From assembly GCA_947466425.1 (NCBI GenBank), contig CANIBZ010000003.1, positions 1-64,000 of the forward strand: DNA of 64,000 nt. The letters are read 5' to 3'. The notes beneath the pieces are model-generated. The model was not told the origin of the DNA. It saw only the letters and a list, made by a program, of their open reading frames with translations, and ran no database searches. Positions 8,429 to 17,009 of this stretch are shown here, in pieces. Made by a program: the position numbers and the translations under genes. Source of the stretch: Flavobacteriales bacterium (GTDB lineage Bacteria > Bacteroidota > Bacteroidia > Flavobacteriales_D > Sanyastnellaceae). Each line of letters starts with the position of its first letter. The stretch's first letter is position 1.

Positions 8429-9292
8429 CTATGGCCTAGGATTATTATAAGGAATACGCTGGCTATCAACGAAAGGAGCAACATCAATAATTGGATAATA
8501 TTTCCATTTCCCCTCTTCCAATTTGTAACCGTCGTATGTGCCGTCTGGACCGTATTCAGGATAAAACCCTTCGTAAATTGTTTCCCGAGGTGCCAAATGA
8601 TCTACAATAATTATTTGTTCTCTGTCGTAGTATTTCAAGGAACAGGTAACCTGATCGCCGTATTCAAAAACGATTCGCTTAGGATTTTTATCTTTTACAT
8701 TGAAGAAATTCCCCCCGAACTTACAGTTTGAGCCGTTGATGGTTAGAATTTCAATGAGTTTGTAATTTGTTAAATTATCCTTTGAATCGAATCCCAAGAG
8801 TGCGTAGGCAAAGGGGTCTTTCCTTCCATTTTTCATTGGCGCAATTGCATAGTAAAGTCCTCCGATCCATTTTTCATCTGCATAAACCTTTGTTTCCCAT
8901 TTAGAAAGGGTGGAAGGCTTATACTTGAATCTAATTAAAATGGGTGATTCCTTTTTGTTCGGTTTGTGAAAGAGACAGCCAAAATAAAGAGGTGCTCCAT
9001 CATCGATCAAATAGTTCCAAGTAAAAACACGCAAAGATCCATCTGAAGAAACCGGCTTGAAAATGCGAATAGATTCGAAAGGATAGGAGAAAAAATCGGG
9101 GTTGGCAGAGGCCAATTCAAGCTCATCAATAATGTTTTCAGATTGTTCAATAGCATTTGCTTCATTTCCCTGCACTAAGGAAGTGTAAAGTGGGAGAAGT
9201 CTTTGCTCTACTTCGGCACAAGTTTGGCCTTGGCTATTCGAAGCCATGATTAAAAAACAGAAAAAAAGGGGTGCGAGTTTTTTCATTGCCAT
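8429..9292 (-). CDS. secreted hypothetical protein
   Basis: About 288 residues. The ORF track starts at a TTG (9307), but the signal peptide begins at MAMKKLAPLFFCFLIMASNS, so I place the start at the ATG at 9292 (9286 is also possible). After the signal peptide (…SNSQGQ) there is one compact domain rich in aromatic residues. Features include 'LRVFTWNYLIDDGAPLYFGC', 'KWIGGLYYAIAP' and 'YALLGFDSKD', a pattern I have seen in conserved Bacteroidota proteins of unknown role. No catalytic motif is visible. It stands alone, converging on the pseudogene. Confidence 0.75.
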   Translation of the reverse strand: MAMKKLAPLFFCFLIMASNSQGQTCAEVEQRLLPLYTSLVQGNEANAIEQSENIIDELELASANPDFFSYPFESIRIFKPVSSDGSLRVFTWNYLIDDGAPLYFGCLFHKPNKKESPILIRFKYKPSTLSKWETKVYADEKWIGGLYYAIAPMKNGRKDPFAYALLGFDSKDNLTNYKLIEILTINGSNCKFGGNFFNVKDKNPKRIVFEYGDQVTCSLKYYDREQIIIVDHLAPRETIYEGFYPEYGPDGTYDGYKLEEGKWKYYPIIDVAPFVDSQRIPYNNPRP

Positions 9293-9330
9293 AATACAGT
9301 AACGCAAAGAAATGGTTTTTTGTTTTGTCT

Positions 9331-10035
9331 TTATTTTTTCTTGTTGAAAATCCAGGCGAATTCAACCCCGACATAATACGCCTGAGTTAGCGGCGATTTC
9401 GGGAATTTCAAATACACCTCATCTTTGTTTAGAATTTTCGCTGCATCTCGAAAGCGTTGTGTGTAATACCCGGTGAAAGAAGCCCGGGGAGTAATAACCA
9501 AATGCTTTCCGAAAACCAAAGCGCGATAACCAAGTCCGGCTTGAACATAAGGTGCAATGCTTTGAATATTCGAGGAAGATATTTTTGTACTGTCTGTAAA
9601 TTGAACGGTCATTCGACTCGCATTCATACCTGCTTCAACAAATAAAAAGAAGCGTGTGCCTATAGGTCCGGCTGCAACTGGACTGAACCAAGCTTTCGGT
9701 CCTGTAATAAATTGAAGGCCAAATTGAATCTCTTGAAGATCGAGTCGAAGAGAATCTTCGGCCAATAATTCAGATGTTCTTGTCCTATATGTTGCATGCG
9801 GTGCTAAATAGAGTGAACGTTTTTTATTTAATGGAATGCAATATCCCAGGCTTCCGCTATATCCTCGAATGGGATGTTCTAATACGCCGGAATTGTTAGT
9901 GTGTCTGTTATTATAGATGTCAATAGCCGAATTTATATCAGGTGACTCTTGATAGAACGCCCCGCCTTGAAAAAGCAGTTGAGCTTGCAAGTTGAAGGAA
10001 AGTAAAACAAAAATGGAAACAAAAAAGCTTTTCAT
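9331..10035 (-). CDS. outer-membrane beta-barrel protein
   Basis: 234 residues with a signal peptide (MKSFFVSIFVLLSFNLQAQ) and alternating amphipathic strands ending in 'YYVGVEFAWIFNKKK', typical of small OmpW/PorT-like barrels. The start ATG overlaps the stop of the truncated haemoglobin gene (ATGA), so it is translationally coupled and last in a three-gene operon. Function unknown. Confidence 0.75.
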   Translation of the reverse strand: MKSFFVSIFVLLSFNLQAQLLFQGGAFYQESPDINSAIDIYNNRHTNNSGVLEHPIRGYSGSLGYCIPLNKKRSLYLAPHATYRTRTSELLAEDSLRLDLQEIQFGLQFITGPKAWFSPVAAGPIGTRFFLFVEAGMNASRMTVQFTDSTKISSSNIQSIAPYVQAGLGYRALVFGKHLVITPRASFTGYYTQRFRDAAKILNKDEVYLKFPKSPLTQAYYVGVEFAWIFNKKK

Positions 10036-10397
10036 GATTGGTTGTTCAGTGCGTCTAATTTAGAACCAAAGGTATAACCTAAAGTGGTTGCGCGAAACTT
10101 AGCTGCTTCGGCTTTTTCACCTTCGAACAATTCATTCACAGTAGCATGAAACAGGGATACCCATTCGTTGAAGTCGGAAGAGTTTGCCTGTAAGTTCGCA
10201 TGTTTGTCGAAGACGTTTGTGGTATAGCCCGGTTCATCCAATAAAACGAAAGACCAGAAGTGAACCATCTTCGGTTTGTGTGTTTCGAAGTCCAAATGCG
10301 CAAAGAAGTGGGCAAGTTTTTCATCTTGAAGAACGCGATTATAAAACACGTCTACAAGCTGTACAATATCTTCTTTGGTTTGAATGTCTTTCTTCAT
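10032..10397 (-). CDS. group 3 truncated haemoglobin
   Basis: 121 residues from the ATG at 10397, which overlaps the upstream stop (TAATG); the ORF track's longer start would read through that gene. Pattern of group 3 truncated globins: 'VDVFYNRVLQDEKLAHFF', 'HKPKMVHFWSFVLL' and 'WVSLFHATVNELF', where the histidine of 'FHATV' is the likely proximal haem ligand and the tyrosine of 'FY' the B10 position. It is cytosolic (no signal peptide). In this family roles in O2, NO or redox chemistry are discussed; none is proven for this type. Confidence 0.85.
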   Translation of the reverse strand: MKKDIQTKEDIVQLVDVFYNRVLQDEKLAHFFAHLDFETHKPKMVHFWSFVLLDEPGYTTNVFDKHANLQANSSDFNEWVSLFHATVNELFEGEKAEAAKFRATTLGYTFGSKLDALNNQS

Positions 10398-10948
10398 TAC
10401 TTCAAGCTCAACTTCCTTGTGTAACAAATCAAAGCGCCATAATAAGGCTCACGAAAATTCCAATTGCCAACAAACATGAGCGATAGTCCGCCCTTCTTGG
10501 AAAGATATCCCATTTCAATTTGCGCGGGAACACCAATGGTTGCTCCAGCTTTGTAAACAAACTGATCAATGACTTGCATGGCACTGTCTCCATATAGACG
10601 AAGCGTTAATCCCATTCCGGCGCTTGCCGCCAAGAACATGTTTTTCCTTCCCCACACCTGTCCCCACAAGATGCCAACTTCCAACGATCTGTTTTTCCTA
10701 AAAAAAATACTGTCGTCGGTTCCTGAAATAAGTTCTTGAGAATAGGCCGCGCGTAACGTTGTTGAAACCGTTTCTTCGTATTTCGATTTCGAAGCAAACA
10801 ATTGGTAAGACAGATTATCGGAGCTATTAGCGCCAAGGCCGAAGCTCGTCCATGCAGTATTGAGCATAGGATTCGTTGTATACTGCGCTTGAACAGCGAA
10901 AGAAATACAAACTAAAAACAGAAGCGATGTGAGGCGTCTCAATTTCAT
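10397..10948 (-). CDS. outer-membrane beta-barrel-like protein
   Basis: 183 residues from MKLRRLTSLLF at 10948. This start is preferred over the track's 10984 because it opens the signal peptide (…ISFAVQAQ) and because TATCTTTC, a -7-like element, ends 4 bases before it. The body has alternating strands ('LEVGILWGQVWGRKNMFLAA', 'YYGALICYTRKLSLK') that suggest a small barrel. First gene of the operon barrel-globin-barrel. Function unknown. Confidence 0.7.
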   Translation of the reverse strand: MKLRRLTSLLFLVCISFAVQAQYTTNPMLNTAWTSFGLGANSSDNLSYQLFASKSKYEETVSTTLRAAYSQELISGTDDSIFFRKNRSLEVGILWGQVWGRKNMFLAASAGMGLTLRLYGDSAMQVIDQFVYKAGATIGVPAQIEMGYLSKKGGLSLMFVGNWNFREPYYGALICYTRKLSLK

Positions 10949-10952
10949 AGCG

Positions 10953-10960
10953 GAAAGATA
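10953..10960 (-). promoter_or_regulatory. -7-like element of the barrel/globin operon
   Basis: Minus strand TATCTTTC, 4 bases before the chosen ATG; one mismatch to TAnnTTTG. Confidence 0.45.
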
Positions 10961-10993
10961 AGTGAAAAGTACCGCTCTCCGCATAGGACGATT

Positions 10994-11001
10994 TATCTTC
11001 G
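10994..11001 (+). promoter_or_regulatory. -7-like element of the GH13 gene
   Basis: TATCTTCG, 4 bases before the ATG at 11006; the TAnnTTCG variant recurs in front of several genes here. Confidence 0.45.
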
Positions 11002-11005
11002 CACT

Positions 11006-13372
11006 ATGAAAAAATGGATATCTTTTTTTATTGGTGTTGCGCTTCTTTCTTCATGCAGCATATTAAACAAGAATAAAAAAGTAGCAGAGCTACCCGGACT
11101 GGCTTCTCCCATTCATCTTCCAACTACCTACACCCGCATTCCCGTTTCGAATTACATCGTTCATCCGGAAGATGTGTTAAGCATCTCCACAAGTCCTTAC
11201 GACAAAACAAATCTGTCTTCATCGCGCGAAGTGGTCTTCCCAGCAGGTAACTACGAGCCCGTTTTCAATTTAAATATTGAAACGAAGACCAATGAATATG
11301 ACATTCCCGTTTTCGCTTCAGCGAAGAAATCAGTAGTCTTTACATACACTCCAACTTTTGAAAAAAATGTGAATTCTGTTTTTATTGCTGGAGCAATGAA
11401 TGGATGGAATAAGAATGCCACTCCTTTGAAACGCAACGATGACGGAACCTACAGCGTTGAGTTGTTTTTAGAGCCAGGATTGTATCCTTATCGCATTTGG
11501 GAAAACGGGACAGACGAACTGCTCGACGCGAACAACAAGAATAAAATGCCGAACGGACTTGGCGGAGAAAACAGTTTCATTGAAATTCCTTCGGCTCCTA
11601 AACCAACCTTGGAGGTCCTTTCTCAAAAAGGAAAGAAAATAATCATCTATTGCAGCAGCGAACCGAAAGGCGCGCAAATCTATTTCGAGAATCAACGCAT
11701 TCCTGTTTCCATTGTGCACGTGCAAGAGCCATACTTGAGCGAATGGGAATTGCATTTCAATATTCCTGCGAAGGCGTGGAAGTTGAAACGCTCGCATATT
11801 CGTGCTTATGCACACGACGGAAATCAACTCTTCAACGATGTGCTCATTCCACTTTCATATGGAAGACCCGTGAAAAAACCCTTCCAACTAAAAAGAAAAG
11901 ACACCCGCGCCACAGTCATGTATTTCGCCATGGTCGATCGTTTCAAAAATGGAAAAAAAGAAAACGATCGTCCAACAAATGACGCGCGCATTAAACCCAT
12001 CGCAAATAATTTAGGGGGTGATTTAGTTGGGATTACGAAAGCCATTCAAGATGGATACTTCAAAAAGTTAGGAACGAATACCATCTGGATTTCACCCATT
12101 ACTAAGAATGCAGAAGGCGCTTGGGGCTTGTGGGACAAAGGTGGAGACACAAGCATGTTCAGCGGATACCACGGCTACTGGCCAACTTCGCTTCGAACCA
12201 TTGACGATCGTTTCGGGACAGAAGAAGAATTCAAAAACTTATTGAAGGTCGCACACAAACACAAGATGAATGTCTATCTCGATTACGTGGCCCATCACGT
12301 GCATCAAGATCATCCGTTAATCAAAGAACACAAAGATTGGGTCACGCCGTTGTATCTTCCAGATGGAAGCATGAACACCGAACGTTGGGACGATCAGCGT
12401 TTGACCACCTGGTTCGATGTCTTCCTTCCAACGTGGGATTTCGCGAAACCTGAAGTGGTAAGTGCATTGACAGACACTGCCATGTTTTGGGTAACGAATT
12501 ACGACCTAGACGGATTCCGTCACGACGCTACGAAGCACATCCGCACAGAATTCTGGACAACACTCACTTCGAAAGTGAAAGCAAGCGGAAAGAATGTTTT
12601 TCAAATTGGAGAAACCTACGGAAGCCCTGAGTTGATTCAATCATACATTGGAAGTGAGCAAATGGATGCGCAGTTCGATTTTAATTTGTACGACGCGGCA
12701 GTAGATGCCTTCGCCAAACCAGAAACGAGCTTTGCGAATTTGGGAAGAGTCATTCAAGAAAGCGCAAAGTATTACGGATCGCACCACATGATGGGAAACA
12801 TCACCGGGAATCAAGACCGCGCGCGATTCATTTCATATGCCGATGGAAGTGTGAAGTTTGAAGAGAACGCAAAGCAAGCCGGATGGTCGCGCAAGATTGA
12901 GCACAAAGACAATGTTGGGTATGTTCGCTTGGAGCAGCTCACCGCTTTCTTAATGTCGGTTCCTGGAATTCCTTGCATTTATTACGGAGATGAGATTGGA
13001 ATGCCGGGTGGAAATGATCCTGACAATCGCCGCATGATGCGCTTCGATCAGTTGAACAGCGAAGAGACGGCGCTTCGCACTTCAACTCAGAAATTAGTAA
13101 AGCTGAGAAGAAAGAATTTGCCTTTGATTTACGGAGAAACTTATGTGTTGCAAGCCGACGAGAAGGCCTTGGTTATTGCAAGAAAATACCTTGACAAAAT
13201 TTCCATTGCAGTCTTCGCGAAAGGCGAAGGCAATGTGAACATTACGCTTCCAGGGTATTGGAAAGGAAAGGTGAGTACAGACGGATTGGAGGTTGTTGGA
13301 ACTGATCTAGGTTCTAATTCTTACACGTTGAAAGTGGGTGGAAAAGGATACGGATTCTTCTTCGTGAAATGA
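11006..13372 (+). CDS. GH13 alpha-amylase-family lipoprotein
   Basis: 788 residues. A lipoprotein signal ends at Cys17 (ALLSSC), so the protein is anchored in the envelope, probably the outer membrane. Residues ~105-170 form a CBM48/E-set-like module ('SVFIAGAMNGWN', 'PGLYPYRIWENG'). The GH13 barrel follows (~300-720): region II 'DGFRHDATKH' with the nucleophile Asp (~506), region III 'QIGETY' with the acid Glu, region IV 'GNQDRARF'. In region IV the usual His of NHD is Gln. 'GIPCIYYGDEIGMPG' is typical of oligosaccharide-active members. It probably hydrolyses alpha-glucans or maltooligosaccharides; no susCD pair is next to it. Its stop overlaps the prmC start (ATGA). Confidence 0.88.
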   Translation: MKKWISFFIGVALLSSCSILNKNKKVAELPGLASPIHLPTTYTRIPVSNYIVHPEDVLSISTSPYDKTNLSSSREVVFPAGNYEPVFNLNIETKTNEYDIPVFASAKKSVVFTYTPTFEKNVNSVFIAGAMNGWNKNATPLKRNDDGTYSVELFLEPGLYPYRIWENGTDELLDANNKNKMPNGLGGENSFIEIPSAPKPTLEVLSQKGKKIIIYCSSEPKGAQIYFENQRIPVSIVHVQEPYLSEWELHFNIPAKAWKLKRSHIRAYAHDGNQLFNDVLIPLSYGRPVKKPFQLKRKDTRATVMYFAMVDRFKNGKKENDRPTNDARIKPIANNLGGDLVGITKAIQDGYFKKLGTNTIWISPITKNAEGAWGLWDKGGDTSMFSGYHGYWPTSLRTIDDRFGTEEEFKNLLKVAHKHKMNVYLDYVAHHVHQDHPLIKEHKDWVTPLYLPDGSMNTERWDDQRLTTWFDVFLPTWDFAKPEVVSALTDTAMFWVTNYDLDGFRHDATKHIRTEFWTTLTSKVKASGKNVFQIGETYGSPELIQSYIGSEQMDAQFDFNLYDAAVDAFAKPETSFANLGRVIQESAKYYGSHHMMGNITGNQDRARFISYADGSVKFEENAKQAGWSRKIEHKDNVGYVRLEQLTAFLMSVPGIPCIYYGDEIGMPGGNDPDNRRMMRFDQLNSEETALRTSTQKLVKLRRKNLPLIYGETYVLQADEKALVIARKYLDKISIAVFAKGEGNVNITLPGYWKGKVSTDGLEVVGTDLGSNSYTLKVGGKGYGFFFVK

Positions 13373-14226
13373 ACCACATTCTTCCGAATAACAAAATAAG
13401 CACGCTGAAAGAATTCGCGCTTCAGCGAATAGGAGAGGTTTACGATGCGAGAGAAGCGCGAAATGTCGTGAACGAATTGTTCAGACATTATTTGAATTTC
13501 TCTGCTGCAGACTTGGTGGTGAAAGCGAACGACACCGTCAGCGAATCGCAGATGCTCTTGATTTACAAAGCCGCCAAGCGCATTGCCCAGCACGAACCCT
13601 TGCAATATGTTTTGGGTTCCGCTTATTTCTTCGGAATGGACTTGCACGTGAACAGTTCTGTGCTTATCCCGCGTCCAGAAACCGAAGAGTTGGTGAGATG
13701 GATACTAGAGACCATAAAACCGAATAATCATTCGGTTCTTGACATCGGAACCGGCTCCGGCGCCATAGCCCTCGCTTTGAAAAAAGCACAACCGAATTGG
13801 AACGTATGCGGAGTAGATGTTTCGAAAGACGCCTTGCAAGTGGCTCAAAGAAATTCAACTGAATTACAGTTGGAAGTAGAGTGGAAGGAAGTGGATATTC
13901 TAGCCGAAAATTTTCCTGAAGGAAATTGGAACTGCATCGTCTCTAATCCGCCTTACATAACTGTTTCAGAAGGAAATGAAATGCGCACCTCCGTTGTTCA
14001 ACACGAACCACACCTCGCGCTTTTCGTTCCGGAAAACGACCCTTTACTTTTTTACCGACGCATTCTAGAACTCGCGAACCAATGTGAAAAAGTCAATCAA
14101 GTCTTCTTCGAAATTCACGAGAATTACGCTACCGAAACCTTCGCTCTCGGAGAGTCAATGGGCTGGAAAGGAGAGTTGAAAAAAGATTTACAAGGGAAAT
14201 CCCGCATGCTCCTCTTTACGAAGTAA
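13369..14226 (+). CDS. prmC: release factor glutamine methyltransferase
   Basis: 285 residues, family length. N-terminal helical substrate-binding part, then an SAM-binding domain with 'VLDIGTGSGAIALAL' and the catalytic 'VSNPPYIT' (~193-200). It methylates the GGQ glutamine of RF1/RF2. The start is coupled to the GH13 gene by ATGA; the partnership looks positional rather than functional. Confidence 0.93.
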   Translation: MNHILPNNKISTLKEFALQRIGEVYDAREARNVVNELFRHYLNFSAADLVVKANDTVSESQMLLIYKAAKRIAQHEPLQYVLGSAYFFGMDLHVNSSVLIPRPETEELVRWILETIKPNNHSVLDIGTGSGAIALALKKAQPNWNVCGVDVSKDALQVAQRNSTELQLEVEWKEVDILAENFPEGNWNCIVSNPPYITVSEGNEMRTSVVQHEPHLALFVPENDPLLFYRRILELANQCEKVNQVFFEIHENYATETFALGESMGWKGELKKDLQGKSRMLLFTK

Positions 14227-14255
14227 TCTTGCTACGCATCTTGTGAAACATCTTT

Positions 14256-14316
14256 GGCTCCGCCAATCTTCGGCTCCGCCAATCTTCGGCTCCGCCAATC
14301 TTCGGCTTCGCCAATC
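14256..14316. repeat. 16-bp tandem repeat (GGCTCCGCCAATCTTC, ~4 copies)
   Basis: Three exact copies of a 16-base unit and a diverged fourth (GGCTTCGCCAATCAGC) lie between the convergent prmC and TonB receptor genes. The last copy runs into the receptor's stop codon. Each unit contains GGC-tcc-GCC, able to form a short hairpin; the array may act as a terminator for both genes. The core GGCTCCGCCA recurs at 20097-20151. Confidence 0.8.
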
Positions 14317-16924
14317 AGCCTTCCATCCCGCCTTCGTTCGACTTCATGTTCTTGCGCTTGAACAACTGCGAATCCATCTTTCCAAATTTCCATGAAATGT
14401 TGAAACGGAACATCTGCCAATCGCGACGCTTGTAGGTAATCTGATCGAAGTAAGGCGAAGTGCTGTGAACAATGTTCACACGTGTGCGTAAAACGTCTTG
14501 AGCGCTAAGAGAAAACACCAAGCTTCTGTTTTCTAAAAATTCTTTTCGAACAGAAAGGTCCAAGCCGTAGGTTGGTTCAATGTATCCTTGAACGGTGTTG
14601 TTGCTTCCGCCCCAGCCACCGCCGCCCATACCCATTCCTCCGCCACCGCCGCCGCCGCCGCCACGTTCACTGCTCCCAACTTCCAACGAACGTTTGCTGC
14701 TGTAATCGAACATGGCTTGAATGGAAATATTCTTCGGTGCCTTGTAGGTGATGTTACTTTTAATCCAATACGAACTGATGTTGTTTTTCAAATTCGGATC
14801 GAGATTCGTTCCGTCAATGGCACTGTTATACACGTTTATGTTCGTACTTATTTCAATGGATTTACTGAGTGAATTTTTTGAGACAAATTCCAATCCCAAG
14901 GCCTGACTGCTGTTCGCGTTTTGGTATGAAGTGACAACAATGGTATCTCCCGGATGAAGCGTGCTTGGTTCACGGTTTTGCTGACGCACCGTAATGTTCG
15001 TCGTATAGCGTCCATACGCCGAAACTAAAATGGTGTTTTTCTTATTGGGAATCCATTGCCAAGATAGTTCACCTGATTGTGTGAACTCGGGTTTCAACCC
15101 CGGATTTCCACGTTGAATATTCAGCGAGTCGCTGTAGTCGGTAAACGGAGAAAGTGTCATAAAACTCGGACGGTTAATCTTTCTATTCAACGCAAATTGA
15201 ACGTCTTGCTTTTCAGTAATGACACGGGTTACGAATAACGAAGGGAAAAGGGCAATTGGATATTTGTACGCGAAATTGCTTCCATTACTCAATAGCTCTG
15301 CTTTGTAATCACTGCTCTCGGCGCGAAGTCCTGCTTTGATTTTCCAAGTAGGTAAATCCAATGCTACCGTTCCATAGGCAGCGTAAACTTGATCGAGATA
15401 ATGGTAGTTCACTTGCAACGAAGTAATGTCTGTCCAAACCCCATTTTGAAATTGTCTGTTTTTGTATTCTGTGGTGAAGTCCCTCACCGAAGCGCGTGTC
15501 CCGGCTTCCACGCGAAAGCGATCGGTTACCTTCGATTCGAAATCTATTTGTGAAGTCACCAAAAACTGAGAGACATCTCCGTGCTGCATTAAGTATGTCG
15601 CATTCGCGTCGTTGTATATGTTGGTGTAATCACCATCGAACACACTTTTAATTCGGTTGTAGTTAATGTCAGCATTCAACTCCGTTCCTTCTTTTGTGAA
15701 TAGGTGTTTATAAAGTGCACTTCCTCCAATGTTCTGAAACGCGCGTTTGGTTTTGCTTTCGCGGTAGTAAGATCCTATTCCACCACCAAGGGTGTCGGTC
15801 TTTACATCCAACGTGTCGAAAGGTGCAAAAGATCCTTTCATAATGTTTGCGGAAAAAGTAAGGGTGTTTCTATTGTCTATCAGCCAATCGAATCCGCCTC
15901 TTCCGTTCAACATAAAACCGTCGTTACGGCTGTATTGATTTTGAAACAATGAATAAGCAGGAAAAATATTTTCGCGTTGAGTCGTACCGATACTAATGCT
16001 TCGGCGTTGGTTGAAATTCGTGTTCGCGAAGAAGTTTATTTTTCCTTGACGGAAATTAAAATCGAACCCTGAATTCACGCGACCGCGCTTGTCTATTCCT
16101 GCGCGAATGCTTCCGTTGTAACCAGCGCTGCGGTTGTGCTTCATGACAATGTTTACAATACCACCACCGCCGCCACTGGCGTCGTACTTCGCAGATGGAT
16201 TGGTAATTAATTCTACTCGTTGAATAGCATCTGCAGGAATCTGATCAATGGTCAGAGTTGTTGGTCTTCCATCTACAAAAATTTGTGGAGCAGCATTTCG
16301 AAGCTGCACGTTTCCATCTGTATCTACTTGAAGTGAAGGAATGTTTCTCAGCACATCTTCCGCTGTTCCTCCCGAGTTCATGGGATTCTTGTCTACGTCG
16401 TAAATACGTTTATCGAATTCCAACCGCGGACCACCACCGTCTATGGTCACGGTATTTAATTGTCCAGTGAAGGTGAGCTTAAGATTGCCTAAATCTTTTT
16501 CAATAAGTCCCATGGGGCCTCCTGAAGGTTTCAAACTGAAGACAAAAAAGGCAGCGTCCACTTCAGCCAGAGAAAAGCGTAGGGTGAGTTTTTCATTCAC
16601 CGGTAAATCTTCGATTGTAAATTCTCCGTTCGATTGCGAGAGGGCGCCGCCCAAAACAAGCGGATTCTTTTCCTTCACCACCAAACTGTCTTCTTTATAA
16701 ACGCGCAAAATCACGAACTCAAGAGGCTTGTTTGTTCGAGCGTCGAACAACTTTCCATAAACGCGTCCTTTCGCCGCAGGTCTTCCAGGCTGTCCTGTTC
16801 CGCCCCCTCCAGGTCTTCCGCCGTTTTGAGGCTGCGCAAATGTCGTGATTGCGAAAATCACAGCACAAACGGTGAGTAGGATAAATTTACCTTTAGGAAA
16901 ATTATTGTTTATTTGAAATGTCAT
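14315..16924 (-). CDS. TonB-dependent receptor-like outer-membrane protein
   Basis: 869 residues. Signal peptide (…FAITTFAQ), a Gly/Pro-rich linker, a carboxypeptidase-regulatory-like domain ('RVYGKLFDARTNKPLEFVI'), a plug domain ('NPSAKYDASGGGGGIVNIVM') and a 'beta-barrel family' C-terminal domain ('INRKINRPSFMTLSPF', 'GNPGLKPEFTQSGELSW'). A run of nearly uninterrupted glycine ('GGGGGGGGGMGMGGGGWGGS', ~750-770) lies shortly before the last strands, probably in an extracellular loop. The substrate is unknown; no SusD partner is adjacent. Confidence 0.9.
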   Translation of the reverse strand: MTFQINNNFPKGKFILLTVCAVIFAITTFAQPQNGGRPGGGGTGQPGRPAAKGRVYGKLFDARTNKPLEFVILRVYKEDSLVVKEKNPLVLGGALSQSNGEFTIEDLPVNEKLTLRFSLAEVDAAFFVFSLKPSGGPMGLIEKDLGNLKLTFTGQLNTVTIDGGGPRLEFDKRIYDVDKNPMNSGGTAEDVLRNIPSLQVDTDGNVQLRNAAPQIFVDGRPTTLTIDQIPADAIQRVELITNPSAKYDASGGGGGIVNIVMKHNRSAGYNGSIRAGIDKRGRVNSGFDFNFRQGKINFFANTNFNQRRSISIGTTQRENIFPAYSLFQNQYSRNDGFMLNGRGGFDWLIDNRNTLTFSANIMKGSFAPFDTLDVKTDTLGGGIGSYYRESKTKRAFQNIGGSALYKHLFTKEGTELNADINYNRIKSVFDGDYTNIYNDANATYLMQHGDVSQFLVTSQIDFESKVTDRFRVEAGTRASVRDFTTEYKNRQFQNGVWTDITSLQVNYHYLDQVYAAYGTVALDLPTWKIKAGLRAESSDYKAELLSNGSNFAYKYPIALFPSLFVTRVITEKQDVQFALNRKINRPSFMTLSPFTDYSDSLNIQRGNPGLKPEFTQSGELSWQWIPNKKNTILVSAYGRYTTNITVRQQNREPSTLHPGDTIVVTSYQNANSSQALGLEFVSKNSLSKSIEISTNINVYNSAIDGTNLDPNLKNNISSYWIKSNITYKAPKNISIQAMFDYSSKRSLEVGSSERGGGGGGGGGMGMGGGGWGGSNNTVQGYIEPTYGLDLSVRKEFLENRSLVFSLSAQDVLRTRVNIVHSTSPYFDQITYKRRDWQMFRFNISWKFGKMDSQLFKRKNMKSNEGGMEG

Positions 16925-16994
16925 GCGATTAGAACAGTAATAAGTGCGAAAAGTTTAATGGGGTAAAGTTAACAAATTGAGGGGGTGTATTCCG

Positions 16995-17002
16995 TAATTT
17001 CG
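16995..17002 (+). promoter_or_regulatory. -7-like element of the DegT/PGT operon
   Basis: TAATTTCG, 7 bases before the ATG at 17010; TAnnTTCG variant. Confidence 0.4.
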
Positions 17003-17009
17003 CGCACAT

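Noticed and set aside
14588-14872. 94-residue plus-strand ORF rich in Ala/Thr
   Set aside because: Antisense shadow of the glycine-rich region of the TonB receptor.
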